From the NCBI RefSeq assembly GCF_902833225.1, contig NZ_CADFEI010000008.1:1-64000 (forward strand): a stretch of 64,000 bases of DNA, written 5' to 3'. Under the pieces are notes generated by a model. That model had not been told where the DNA came from. It worked only from the letters and a program-made list of their open reading frames with translations, and made no database searches. Origin of the DNA: Burkholderia sp. BCC1644. GTDB taxonomy: Bacteria; Pseudomonadota; Gammaproteobacteria; Burkholderiales; Burkholderiaceae. The position numbers were made by a program, and so were the translations under genes. Shown here one piece after another: positions 9,501 through 17,865 of this stretch (within the stretch, counting starts at the first letter, position 1; every line of letters starts with the position of its first letter).

Positions 9501-10631
9501 CTAGACCGGCCAGCTGATTTCGAAGCGCGCGCCGCCGAGCTCGACCGGATCGACGACCGCGATCCGGCCATTGTGCGCATGGAGCACCTGCCGCGTGATC
9601 GACAGGCCGAGCCCGTAGCCGCCGGTGCGGCGGTCGAGGCGCACGAAGGCATCGAAGATCCGTTCGCGCTCGCTCTCGGGCACGCCGGGGCCGTCGTCCT
9701 CGACGAAGATCCCGATGTTGCCGTGTACGAGCGAGATCCCGACGACGATCCGCGATCGCGCGTACTTGCTCGCGTTGCGCAACAGGTTGCGCATCGCGTA
9801 TGACATCAGCCGCCGGTCCATCTTCACGCGCAGGTCCGATGCGATCGCGATGCGCGACTCGATCGCGCGCTCCGGATACAGCAGCTGCGCGTCGTTGACC
9901 TGATGCTCGAACCACGCGACGGGCGCGGTCATCTCGAGGTTCGACTGCAGCGAGCTGTACTCGAGCCGCGCGAACGTCAGACTCATGTCGATCAATTCCT
10001 CGAGCTCGGTCACGTCCTGCGCGATGCTCTCGAGCGCGCTCTGGTATTCGGCCGCGGAACCCGGCTCGCGCAGCATTTCGAGCGCAAAACGCACGCGTGC
10101 GAGCGGCGTGCGCAGTTCGTGCGAAATGCCGTTCGTCAGGTCGCGCTGCGCGGCGATCAGCCGCTCCATGCGCATCGCCAGCGCGTTCAGCGTCCGCGCG
10201 AGCGGGCCGATGATCACGCTGTGCGATTCCCGCGCACGCGTGTTGAAGCGCCCGCCCGTGAAGTCGATCGCGCGTTCGCGCACCATCACGAGATCCGACC
10301 AGACGGGCCGCATCCACCGGTACGCGGCGAGCGCGGGCGCGGCGAACACGAACGCGAGCACGATCCAGATATCGCCCGGCAGCGAGTCGAACGCATGCCA
10401 CACGACCTGTGGCGACAATTCGACGCACAGCGCGAGCGCCGGCACGAGCGCGGTCAGCAGGACGAGGCCGAGCAGATGCAGGTAGGTCCGCACATAGAGG
10501 CGCGACCAGCTCGGAATGCGGTCGGCGCGCGTGTCGGTCCACGCGCGGCGGAAATGCAGCCAGCGCCATTTGACGTAGCGCAGCGTCGGCAGCGGCGGTG
10601 CATCGGGGTGCGAACGGGTTCGTCGGATCAT
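9501..10631 (-). CDS. Sensor histidine kinase (RstB-like)
   Basis: 376 residues. Two membrane segments lie at about 52-72 and 88-106, separated by only ~15 residues, so there is almost no periplasmic sensor domain. A HAMP linker follows (107-160), then the H-box ISHELRTPLARVRF with phosphoacceptor His171, the N-box NLLRNASKYA, and ATP-lid motifs DDGPGVPE and GYGLGLSI. It lies 64 bases downstream of the response regulator in the same orientation, so the two form an operon. Inference: a two-component sensor that reads a membrane or envelope signal; the signal is unknown. The resemblance to RstB is by overall layout only. Confidence 0.92.
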   Translation of the reverse strand: MIRRTRSHPDAPPLPTLRYVKWRWLHFRRAWTDTRADRIPSWSRLYVRTYLHLLGLVLLTALVPALALCVELSPQVVWHAFDSLPGDIWIVLAFVFAAPALAAYRWMRPVWSDLVMVRERAIDFTGGRFNTRARESHSVIIGPLARTLNALAMRMERLIAAQRDLTNGISHELRTPLARVRFALEMLREPGSAAEYQSALESIAQDVTELEELIDMSLTFARLEYSSLQSNLEMTAPVAWFEHQVNDAQLLYPERAIESRIAIASDLRVKMDRRLMSYAMRNLLRNASKYARSRIVVGISLVHGNIGIFVEDDGPGVPESERERIFDAFVRLDRRTGGYGLGLSITRQVLHAHNGRIAVVDPVELGGARFEISWPV

Positions 10632-10695
10632 CGCGGCTCCCGGCCGGCGGGCGGAATGCCCGCGCGGAACGTGACGGCGTCGCGCGCTGGCCGCG

Positions 10696-11406
10696 TCATT
10701 CCCACGCGTGCTTGCTGAATTGATAACCCTTGCTGCGGATCGTCTTGATCCGCTGCGGGTTGCTCGCGTCGTCGCGCAGCTTGCGGCGCAGCTTCGAGAT
10801 GCGCCCGTCGATCGTGCGGTCGAGGCCGTCGAATTCGACGCCGCGCAACTGCAGCATCAGGTCGTCGCGGCTGACGACTTCGCCCGCGTGGCACACGAGC
10901 GCCCACAGCAGGTCGAATTCGGCCGACGTCAGGTCGGGGGTGCTGCCGTCGGGCAGCACGACGGTGCGGTCGGTACGGTCGATCGAGAACTTGCCGAACG
11001 CGTAGCGCTCCGGCTGCGGCGCGGCGCTCTCGGTCGCGCGCGCGGGCGCACGGCGCAGCTGCGCCTTGATCCGCGCGAGCAGGATGCGCGGCTCGACCGG
11101 CTTGTGCACGTAGTCGTCCGCGCCGAACTCGAGGCCGAGCAGCTCGTCGAACGGCTCGTCGCGCGCCGTCACCATGATGATCACGCCGTCGTACTGCTTG
11201 CGCGCCTCGCGGCAGATTTCGAAGCCGTCCTTGCCCGGCAGGTTCACGTCGAGGATGACGAGATCGGGACGAAGGGACAGGATCGCCGGCACCGCGGCGT
11301 CGCCGTGCAGCACAGTGTCGACTTCATAGTCGTTCTTGCGCAGGTAGCCGGCGATCAGCGTGGACAGGCGGGTGTCGTCTTCGACGAGCAGGATACGAAA
11401 AGACAT
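10696..11406 (-). CDS. OmpR/PhoB-family response regulator (RstA-like)
   Basis: 236 residues. The receiver domain has the acidic pocket EDD (9-11), phosphoacceptor Asp53 in VILDVNLPG, the Thr of VTARDE and the conserved Lys of HKPVEP. The C-terminal winged helix (about 135-232) has LTSAEFDLLWALVCHAGEVVSRDDL and RTIDGRISKLRRKL, typical of OmpR-type DNA binding. It is the first gene of a regulator-kinase operon and is divergent from glutaminase across 220 bases, so glsA is a possible target. Start ATG at 11406; the same frame runs further upstream without a better start. Confidence 0.95.
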   Translation of the reverse strand: MSFRILLVEDDTRLSTLIAGYLRKNDYEVDTVLHGDAAVPAILSLRPDLVILDVNLPGKDGFEICREARKQYDGVIIMVTARDEPFDELLGLEFGADDYVHKPVEPRILLARIKAQLRRAPARATESAAPQPERYAFGKFSIDRTDRTVVLPDGSTPDLTSAEFDLLWALVCHAGEVVSRDDLMLQLRGVEFDGLDRTIDGRISKLRRKLRDDASNPQRIKTIRSKGYQFSKHAWE

Positions 11407-11626
11407 GGGCAGCGGTCGGATCATCAGGAGGGCCGCGGCGGCGCCGGCCGGTGCCGGACGCCGGCCATCGGCCGAAACGTACCGCATGATACTGCGACCG
11501 CCGCTTGCCCGTTTGACGGTCTTGAAAATAAGGGCGCGATACCGTCCGAGCTTGACGAATCGGCGCCGGGACGGTTCCATACGGGCTCGCCGGAATCCGG
11601 GCCGCGCCTCTACCCTGCCTGACGTG

Positions 11627-12541
11627 ATGAATTACCAGACGATCCTCGAACGCATCCACACCGAACTCGCCCCCTGGATTGGCCAGGGGCGGGTTGCCGA
11701 CTACATTCCCGAACTCGCGAAAGTGCCTGCCGACAAGTTCGGGATGGCCGTCGTGACGCTCGACGGGAACGTTTACACGGTCGGCGACGCGCACGAGCGT
11801 TTCTCGATCCAGAGCATCTCGAAGCTGTTCGCGTGCACGCTCGCGTTCCAGCTGCTGGGCGACGACCTGTGGGAACGGGTCGGCCGCGAGCCGTCCGGCA
11901 ACGCGTTCAATTCGCTGGTCCAGCTCGAGAGCGAACGCGGCAAACCGCGCAATCCGTTCATCAACGCGGGCGCGCTGGTCGTCACCGACGTGCTGTGCCG
12001 CCGCTTCGTGAAGGCCGAGACGGCGCTCGTCGAGTTCGTCCGGCGGATGATCGGCACGAACGACATCGACTACGATTCGCGCGTCGCGCAGTCGGAGCTG
12101 CAGCATGCCGAGCGCAACCGCGCGATGGCGCATTTCATGGCGAGCTTCGGCAACATGCAGATGCCGCCCGACACGGTGATCGACGCGTATTGCCGCCAGT
12201 GCGCGATCACGATGAACTGCGTCGAACTCGCCAGCGCCGCGCTGTTTCTTGCGAACGGCGGCGTCGCGCCGGTGACGGGCGAGCGGATCGTCGATTCGAG
12301 TTCGGCGAAGCGGCTGTCGGCGCTGATGCTGACTTGCGGCACTTATGATGCGGCCGGCGATTTCGTGTATCGCGTCGGGCTGCCGGCGAAGAGCGGCGTC
12401 GGCGGCGGGATCGTTGCGGTGCTGCCGGGGGAGATGGCCGTGTGCGTGTGGGCGCCGGGGCTGGATGCGAACGGGAACTCGCTGGCGGGGACGTTGGCGC
12501 TGGAGTGGTTGACGACGTATACGGGGCGCTCGATTTTTTGA
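11627..12541 (+). CDS. glsA: Glutaminase
   Basis: 304 residues, the normal length of the bacterial serine-dependent glutaminase family, which converts L-glutamine to glutamate and ammonia in the cytoplasm. The Ser-x-x-Lys catalytic pair is in FSIQSISK (Ser63, Lys66). Other family blocks are NPFINAGALVV, ERNRAMAHFM, CAITMNCVELA and the Gly-rich KSGVGGGIVAV. The C-terminus ends GTLALEWLTTYTGRSIF. Start ATG at 11627 follows GACGTG with only a weak ribosome site. The gene is divergent from the two-component system. A partial second copy of its tail lies 0.8 kb downstream (see 13269). Confidence 0.96.
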   Translation: MNYQTILERIHTELAPWIGQGRVADYIPELAKVPADKFGMAVVTLDGNVYTVGDAHERFSIQSISKLFACTLAFQLLGDDLWERVGREPSGNAFNSLVQLESERGKPRNPFINAGALVVTDVLCRRFVKAETALVEFVRRMIGTNDIDYDSRVAQSELQHAERNRAMAHFMASFGNMQMPPDTVIDAYCRQCAITMNCVELASAALFLANGGVAPVTGERIVDSSSAKRLSALMLTCGTYDAAGDFVYRVGLPAKSGVGGGIVAVLPGEMAVCVWAPGLDANGNSLAGTLALEWLTTYTGRSIF

Positions 12542-12597
12542 GGCGTCAAGGTCAAGCACGCCTCATCTGGCGCAGCGGCGGCAGATTCATGTCGGCG
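12488..12597 (+). repeat. Glutaminase 3' end, first copy of a duplicated ~110-bp segment
   Basis: The last ~50 bases of glsA and about 55 bases after its stop align with 13269-13377. Alignment is ungapped through the stop codon (offset 781), then continues with small gaps. This copy belongs to the intact gene and has the TGA stop at 12539. Confidence 0.85.
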
Positions 12598-12711
12598 CGC
12601 GCCGGCCCGCTCAATGGGGAATTCGGCTATCGGCAGCAATCGACCCTGAACGGCCCTTCAGACTCATCCAAAGCGGCCAATCGTTGTGACCTGCGGCGGG
12701 ATTGTGTAGCC

Positions 12712-12819
12712 AAGCTCGATGAGTATCTTGGCCTCGGCGCGACTGCGGAATCATTCCCGATTGAATCGCTTCTCCCGCAGCGTACCGTTGGAACCTTCAA
12801 CGGAGTCGTTCTGCCAAGG
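12712..12819 (-). pseudogene. Decayed IS3-type transposase (OrfB) fragment
   Basis: Read on the minus strand from 12819, the frame gives PWQNDSVEGSNGTLREKRF, then NRE-stop-FRSRAEAKILIE. This matches the conserved C-terminal part of IS3-family OrfB integrases, where the pattern is PWQN-x-x-VE-x-FNG-x-LRDE, NREWF and SRAEA-x-x-x-IE. The conserved Trp after NRE is here TGA, a one-base change from TGG. Homology is lost after the IE. No inverted repeats, OrfA or remainder of OrfB are seen, so it is a relic. Family recognition is by motif from memory. Confidence 0.7.
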
Positions 12820-12882
12820 GCGGCAAGAACGGACACAGCGTGTACGATCTGGTCTTCAAGCAAACCATCCAAGGAGAGAGGA

Positions 12883-13116
12883 ATGAATCCGGAACAGGCC
12901 CGAGCCGAAGAAACCCAGGCGATGGAGCGCATGGTGGCCGCCACGCTGCGCGTGCAGAGTACGTTTGCCTCGATGCAGAAGCAATTTCCGCCGCAAGGCA
13001 GCGGCGAGCCTTCGCCGTTCGCGCTGCAAACCTTTGATGCCGCCCTGCAGGAACTTGAAGACGCACAGGCCGCGTTCGATGCGCTGCTGAACGATCTGAT
13101 CGACGGTAACCGCTAA
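12883..13116 (+). CDS. Small hypothetical protein (77 aa)
   Basis: 77 residues starting MNPEQARAEETQAMERM, with an excellent ribosome site (AAGGAGAGAG) 2-11 bases before the ATG. It is acidic and Gln/Ala-rich, with no signal peptide or membrane segment. Its two predicted helices (residues 3-27 and 45-72, the second being LQELEDAQAAFDALLNDLI) suggest a helical hairpin or coiled coil. No family recognised. It sits between the transposase relic and the second glutaminase-tail copy, so it is part of an accessory patch. Confidence 0.7.
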   Translation: MNPEQARAEETQAMERMVAATLRVQSTFASMQKQFPPQGSGEPSPFALQTFDAALQELEDAQAAFDALLNDLIDGNR

Positions 13117-13178
13117 AGGCTACGCCCTTATCTGCACCGGTTGTCGACGATCTAAATTGCTGTGTCGAACGGCCGTTT

Positions 13179-13790
13179 GTGGCCGATCCCGGTCATCGAG
13201 CGAGGCGCAGCACTTGCACGCAGTTTGTGCCGAAGGCACGACATGTCAGTTCATATTGCCGGAGCGCCGGCACGTTGGCGCTGGAGTGGTTGACGACTTA
13301 TACCGGAAGGTCGATTTTTTCAGGCGGGAAAGTTTGGCGTGCTGAATCTGGTGCGACAGCGGCAGGTGAATATCGGCACACTCTGCAGGCGATCCAGTCC
13401 GCGTTGCTCGCCGAGATCAGCCTGATCCTGACACGCGGCTACGAGCCGCGAGCATCCGGCCTCGGTTTCGCCCGTCGTCAGTTTCGCTCGCCGGGAATCG
13501 GCACGTTCCGCTTGCTCTATCCCGCCCGCCGAGACGAACTGGCCGATATGTTCGGCAGCAACGGACACGATGTCGACGGAACGCATATCGACGTTTCATT
13601 CAGTCTGAACGGTCAGCGTGTACGGATGTTGCCGCTGGGCGTATTCACGCCGCCTTTCTGGCAGCGGCGCCGCGTGCGGCGATGCGCGTCAGCCCTCGCG
13701 AAAATCCAGGCCGCGCTGATGCAGCACGGGTTTCAAATTCACCGCAACACAATGGAAAGCCTGCAGATTCATGGTGATCTGGTGCACTAG
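13179..13790 (+). CDS. Hypothetical protein carrying a glutaminase-tail segment (doubtful)
   Basis: A 203-codon open frame. Residues ~31-47 are the displaced glutaminase C-terminus, which reads through a mutated stop. After that the sequence looks protein-like: QAIQSALLAEISLILTRGY, RSPGIGTFRLLYPARRDELADMFG, HIDVSFSLNGQRVRMLPLGV and RCASALAKIQAALMQHGFQIH. No family recognised. The upstream start (13179) has no clear ribosome site. It may be a fusion of the tail copy to an older gene whose own start is lost, so it could equally be a pseudogene. Confidence 0.4.
   Translation: MADPGHRARRSTCTQFVPKARHVSSYCRSAGTLALEWLTTYTGRSIFSGGKVWRAESGATAAGEYRHTLQAIQSALLAEISLILTRGYEPRASGLGFARRQFRSPGIGTFRLLYPARRDELADMFGSNGHDVDGTHIDVSFSLNGQRVRMLPLGVFTPPFWQRRRVRRCASALAKIQAALMQHGFQIHRNTMESLQIHGDLVH
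13269..13377 (+). repeat. Displaced second copy of the glutaminase 3' end
   Basis: Encodes GTLALEWLTTYTGRSIF exactly as the intact glsA does, and then aligns with the bases after the glsA stop. The stop TGA has become TCA (13320-13322), so the reading frame continues into the downstream ORF. Divergence from the glsA copy is visible both within the coding part (synonymous changes) and after it, so the duplication is not recent. Confidence 0.85.
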
Positions 13791-13966
13791 CGGAGATGAT
13801 CGTCGGCACCACCGCAAGCGTTCCGCCAATCAATCGAACTATCGACCTTCCGTGAATCGGGCGCTCGAAAACTCGAGCACCACCTTCGAGTGCAGGAGCC
13901 GAGCGCTCCAACTCCTGCCGCTCCGCTACCTGTACCCAAAAAGCAAGCGCCAGCCCGATCACACGA

Positions 13967-14476
13967 TCACGCAGCCGCGATATGAGAATCGAACACGATT
14001 GCCGATGTGAGTTCGAGCGACGTCGGCGCTTCGAATTCCTTTTCCATGAAGTCGAACATGGCAGGCGAAACCTCGAACGAAAACGTCTCGCCCTTTTCCG
14101 AATTCCTCGCCAAAACACGGCCGCGGCGGATGTCAGGCGGGGCCGTGACAAAGTGCAATTCACTCGAAATACCAGCGTCCCTGGCTCGATCGACAAACGC
14201 CGAACGATTTCGCGCCTTCATGAAACCGAGATCGAGAATGACGTTCCCGCCATTTTTCGCGATCTGCTCGGCAGTACGCCAGATTTGACTCTCGCAGCGC
14301 TGCACCCGCTCCATGAGCCAGCTCAATTGAAGCGGCTCCGGAAGATCCGGCCCGTACAGCTGTGCCATCCACTCATCGATCGAGAAACGCGTCGCGCCGG
14401 ACGACGCTGCGAGCGTACGCGCGTAAGTCGACTTGCCGGCACCTTGCGGCCCAAAAACGATATGTACCACTCCCAT
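13967..14476 (-). CDS. P-loop kinase/ATPase of the AAA_33 (zeta-toxin-like) type
   Basis: 169 residues. Start ATG at 14476 has a GAAGGGGAA ribosome site just upstream, in preference to in-frame upstream codons. Walker A is GPQGAGKST (9-17). The segment TRFSIDEWMAQLYGPDLPEP resembles the substrate/lid start of zeta-like kinases, NGGNVILDLGFM is a Walker B-like strand, and RGRVLARNSEKGETFSFEVS resembles the LID with arginines. Proteins of this type phosphorylate small molecules or RNA ends; the substrate is unknown. No antitoxin-like partner is adjacent. It lies in the accessory patch between glsA and 15.4 kb. Confidence 0.8.
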   Translation of the reverse strand: MGVVHIVFGPQGAGKSTYARTLAASSGATRFSIDEWMAQLYGPDLPEPLQLSWLMERVQRCESQIWRTAEQIAKNGGNVILDLGFMKARNRSAFVDRARDAGISSELHFVTAPPDIRRGRVLARNSEKGETFSFEVSPAMFDFMEKEFEAPTSLELTSAIVFDSHIAAA

Positions 14477-14717
14477 GAATTCCCCTTCTTCCAGGTCGAG
14501 CGCCAAAGTGGCGCCTGTTTATCGTGTCCGGCGTTGTCGAGGCGGCACTGCCCGACCGCCGGATGTCATTGATTTCGATGCCGCCATCTGACCATCCGCG
14601 TCGACTCCGGATTCGAGCCGCCGCCGAAAATGGCGAAGCGATCGGGCTGCCGAATCGATCCGCCCCGACGCAAACCCAATGAGGCATGCGTCGCTTGAAC
14701 GCTAACGCCCTGCGCGC

Positions 14718-15104
14718 TCATTCAGCTTGCGCGAAGTTCAACTCGACGCCGTTTCCGCACGGATCGTTGAAGAAAATCTGCACCTGGCCCATGAGCAGAA
14801 CGTACTCGCGTGTGAATTCCACGCGGGCGTCGGTCAGGTGACGCGCCATTTCGCTGGCATCCGCGCAGGAAAACGCGACGTGATCGAACGTATTGGCAAC
14901 GTTCGACGAACGCGACTCGTCCGGCCGCGCTTCCGTCAGATGCAGCACGTCTTGCTTACCCGCGTACACCCCATACCCGAAGCGCTTGAACGGCGGGCGA
15001 AACCCTTCCTGCAAGCCGACGATGTCGACATGGAAATCGCGAAGCACATCGAGTGTCGATCGATCCGCCCGCAGATTGTAGTGATTGAATCCGGCAACTG
15101 GCAT
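14718..15104 (-). CDS. VOC (glyoxalase/bleomycin-resistance) family protein
   Basis: 128 residues from an ATG at 15104 (MPVAGFNHYNLRA). The two beta-alpha-beta-beta-beta halves are visible. The metal-ligand positions are His8 in FNHYNL, a glutamate or histidine in the middle (DVLHLTEA and FDHVAFSCADA) and the closing Glu of GNGVELNFAQAE. The middle segment QIFFNDPCGNGVELNF is the standard VOC C-terminus. Substrate cannot be inferred. The frame extends upstream to 15182 but without a ribosome site. Confidence 0.85.
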   Translation of the reverse strand: MPVAGFNHYNLRADRSTLDVLRDFHVDIVGLQEGFRPPFKRFGYGVYAGKQDVLHLTEARPDESRSSNVANTFDHVAFSCADASEMARHLTDARVEFTREYVLLMGQVQIFFNDPCGNGVELNFAQAE

Positions 15105-15425
15105 GACCTGTAGCTCGTGTTGGCGCAACGTGACATGAAATGGCACCGCCGCTTTGGACACGATCCACGCGAAACCGGCCAACCGGCAGCGGCGAACAGT
15201 TGCAGCCGACCATCAACATCGGCGTCGCCCTGCCGCGACCGACCGTTGGTCGATCACGCGCTCGCCAGTATATTGCGGCCGCGCGCAAACCTGGCGTCGC
15301 TGCGACGAAAACTGCCGCGCGACGCAGCAAAATGCCCCTACGAAAATCGCATCGGCGGCCGACCCGATTTTCCGGTACAAATCGGGGACGCTGAAATTCC
15401 CGCGGGCTATCGGAGACCCTCGTTC
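15105..15425. other. Divergent intergenic region, VOC gene / isochorismatase-fold gene
   Basis: About 320 bases between two divergent genes, so it should contain both promoters. No clear -35/-10 pair, operator or RNA structure could be identified. Short frames on both strands here have no ribosome sites. Confidence 0.4.
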
Positions 15426-16061
15426 ATGACTCGGCAAAACGCACCGGATATCGCATCGACACCCCGCACGAACCCCGGCGACGACCCATCCGCGCCGATT
15501 CCCGCCATCGTGCCGTCAAGCACGGCGCTGCTCGTCATGCATTACCAGACCGACATCCTCGGCCTCTTTCCGTCGGTCGCGCCCGGGCTGCTCGCCAATA
15601 CGCGCCGACTCTGCGATGCGGCGCGGGCAAGCGGCATCGGCGTCTGGTTCGCGAACCTCCGGTTCAGCCCCGGCTATCCGGAAGTCAACCCGCGCAACAA
15701 GAACGGCCAGGGGATCAAGCAGCTCGGCCTCTTCATCGACGACGGCCCGTCGCCGGAGCTCGGCCGGCAGGCCGACGAGCCGCTGATCGTCGCGCACCGC
15801 GCCAGCGTGTTCTTCGGCACCGATCTGCAAGCGCGGCTGGTTGAACAAGGCGTCGATTCGCTGATCATGGTCGGCATCGCGTCGACGGGCGTGATGCTGT
15901 CGTCGATCGCCCACGCGAGCGACGCGGACTTCCGCCTGTATACGGTCAAGGATTGCTGCTACGACCCGGACCCGGTAGTTCACGAGCACCTGTTCTCCAC
16001 CGCCTTCGAATCGCGCACGACGGTGCTGTCGCTCGAGGACGCGTTGCGGCTGCTCGCATAA
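15426..16061 (+). CDS. Isochorismatase-fold cysteine-hydrolase family protein lacking the catalytic Cys
   Basis: 211 residues. The fold is clear: LLVMHYQTDILG (Asp43 as first triad residue), ARASGIGVWFANLRF, IVAHRASVFFGTDLQARL and SLIMVGIASTGVMLSSIAHASDADFRLYTVKDCC, then a DPDPVVHEHL block. In the usual enzymes a Lys precedes HR and a Cys follows GVxTxx; here these positions are Ala123 and Val156. True isochorismatases also lack the Cys (Gly there), so lack of amidase activity does not mean no activity. The function is not assigned. Convergent with the RNase T2 gene. Confidence 0.88.
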   Translation: MTRQNAPDIASTPRTNPGDDPSAPIPAIVPSSTALLVMHYQTDILGLFPSVAPGLLANTRRLCDAARASGIGVWFANLRFSPGYPEVNPRNKNGQGIKQLGLFIDDGPSPELGRQADEPLIVAHRASVFFGTDLQARLVEQGVDSLIMVGIASTGVMLSSIAHASDADFRLYTVKDCCYDPDPVVHEHLFSTAFESRTTVLSLEDALRLLA

Positions 16062-16112
16062 GCGCACGCTACGCGCACACGAGCCGAGCCGCAGCGCGAC
16101 GCACCGAAACCG

Positions 16113-16133
16113 GCCCGGCTGCCGTGGCCGGGC
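16113..16133 (+). terminator. Hairpin between convergent genes
   Basis: GCCCGGC (16113-16119) pairs with GCCGGGC (16127-16133) around a 7-base loop, between two convergent stop codons. No T-run follows, so terminator function is only suggested by position. Confidence 0.35.
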
Positions 16134-16196
16134 ATTCCGCCGAAGGTGCAATGGGCGACGGCGTGCGCGACGACGCACGCGCCGCCCCCCTCCCCG

Positions 16197-16928
16197 TTAC
16201 TTCGCGATGTACACGCCCGACGTCGGGCACGTGCCCTGCGTATTGCCGTCAGTCACGAGCGACGCCGTGCTCGGGAACTGCGCGGCCGCATTCGTCTTCA
16301 CCGCGATCCAGGCTTCGGTGAAGTAGCTCACGCCGTTCGTCTTCGTGCACTTCAGCGACACCGCGCTGCGCGTATTGCTGCCGAATGCGCCTTCGAATGC
16401 GGACAGCAACTGGTTGCGCGTAACCGTCTTGCCCGCGTTCGCCTGCAGGAATGCGTTGAACGACGTATTGCCGAGCCGGCTGATCATGCCCGACGCCTGG
16501 TTCCAGTAAGCATCGGGCGTCGCCGAATTCGAGCAGGTGCCGTGCTTGAACCATTCGTGCTTGTCGAGACACGACGCGACACCCGGCATGTACGTCGACA
16601 GCGTGTTGCGGGTCGCGCTGCTGATCGGATAGGCGTCCATGCTGCACCACTGGTGCGCGTTGTCGAGGTCGATGTCGTTCTGCGGCACGCCGCAGTAGAA
16701 CGGCTGGTTGCCGTCATAGCGGTTCGGCCACAGGCCATGCAGCGACAGGCTCGTCGCCGCATACGAGCCGGCGAGGTTCGTGCATTCCGGCGTGTCGTGC
16801 GACGCGCAGAAGCCGGGCTCCCACGATGCGGCGAGCAACAGGTAGTCGTAGCTGGTCTGCGCGGCGGCGTGCAGCGACACGGAAGCGACGGCGAGTGCGG
16901 CAGCGGCGCGGGCGAGCGTCTTGAGCAT
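16197..16928 (-). CDS. Secreted ribonuclease T2 family (RNase I-like)
   Basis: 243 residues. A signal peptide ends near HAAAQ (residue 24). Both catalytic segments are intact: CAS1 SLHGLWPNR with His64 and CAS2 KHEWFKHGTC with Glu125 and His129. Several cysteines (41, 49, 79, 95, 120, 132 and later ones) suit periplasmic disulfides. The enzyme should cleave RNA non-specifically through a 2',3'-cyclic phosphate in the periplasm or outside the cell. Start ATG at 16928 has a GAGGAAA ribosome site 8 bases upstream; an in-frame ATG eight codons earlier is less likely. Confidence 0.95.
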   Translation of the reverse strand: MLKTLARAAAALAVASVSLHAAAQTSYDYLLLAASWEPGFCASHDTPECTNLAGSYAATSLSLHGLWPNRYDGNQPFYCGVPQNDIDLDNAHQWCSMDAYPISSATRNTLSTYMPGVASCLDKHEWFKHGTCSNSATPDAYWNQASGMISRLGNTSFNAFLQANAGKTVTRNQLLSAFEGAFGSNTRSAVSLKCTKTNGVSYFTEAWIAVKTNAAAQFPSTASLVTDGNTQGTCPTSGVYIAK

Positions 16929-17193
16929 GGCGTGTTTCCTCGGAAAAGGCATGCGGTCGCGGGATGCGCCGCACGGTTGTCGAATGTCTGCCCGCGATTG
17001 TTGCCGTCGCAACGTGGCACGAATATGAAGGTGGACGAAAGAATTCGCGGGCCGCCCGGACACCCGGCATGCCGATACGGGTCAGGCCGGCCACGATCGC
17101 GAGCGGCCGACCGTCCCGCCGCGCGCCGGACACCGCACTATCGATGCCGGCACGTCGACGGCCGCGCGACACGCATCCGCGGCGAACGGGCAC

Positions 17194-17772
17194 TCACGAA
17201 CCGGTGCCGAGCTGCGTGCACGCACGCGCGGACGCTTCGGGGCCTTCGAGCGCGAGAATCTGCCACACGCCGATGCTGACGCGCTGGCGCGCCGCCGTCG
17301 ACGCATCGGCCAGCAACGCCTCGACACGCGGTGCGGCATCGGGCGCCTTCTGCTGCAGCGCCGCGTGATGCCGCGCGCGCGACGCCGGCTCGGATTCGTA
17401 CACGTCGCAGAGGCGCACCATGCCGGCGAGCCCGGCCACGTCGTCGTCCTTGTCGATCGCGCCGGGCTCGACGGGCGCGAGCCCCTTGCGCTCCTCCGGC
17501 GGCAGCTTGTTGCGCGCGCCTTCGTCGATCGCCGTGGCGGACGCCGGCGGCAAGCCGCCGATCGCCGCGACGATCCGGCTGCCCGCGGCGATCATGTCGC
17601 CCTGGCATTCGATCTTCTCGGCGGCCGCGACGTTCGAGCAGAACGATACCGACGTCCGGTACACGTCGTTGCTCATGCGCGGCACTTCGTCCGTGCTGGC
17701 CTGCGCGAGGCCGGTGCTGGCCAGCACGAGCGCAGCGGGAATCAGGATACGGAAAGCTCTCGTCTCGTTCAT
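17194..17772 (-). CDS. Hypothetical secreted protein
   Basis: 192 residues. A signal peptide (FRILIPAALVLASTGLAQA) is followed by a mature region with four cysteines (SFCSN, IECQG, RLCDV, RACTQ) that could form two disulfides. The middle is Pro/Glu/Asp-rich (NKLPPEERKGLAPVEPG). No family recognised. It is 93 bases downstream of the HdeD/papain-like gene on the same strand and may be co-transcribed with it. Confidence 0.75.
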   Translation of the reverse strand: MNETRAFRILIPAALVLASTGLAQASTDEVPRMSNDVYRTSVSFCSNVAAAEKIECQGDMIAAGSRIVAAIGGLPPASATAIDEGARNKLPPEERKGLAPVEPGAIDKDDDVAGLAGMVRLCDVYESEPASRARHHAALQQKAPDAAPRVEALLADASTAARQRVSIGVWQILALEGPEASARACTQLGTGS

Positions 17773-17865
17773 TGTCGTCGTCTGTGGGTTGTTATGGCGG
17801 GCACACTCGCCGGGCCGCACGGTGGCGCCCCCTGTCACGCCGGGCCCTCGTCCGGCGCCACGCGA

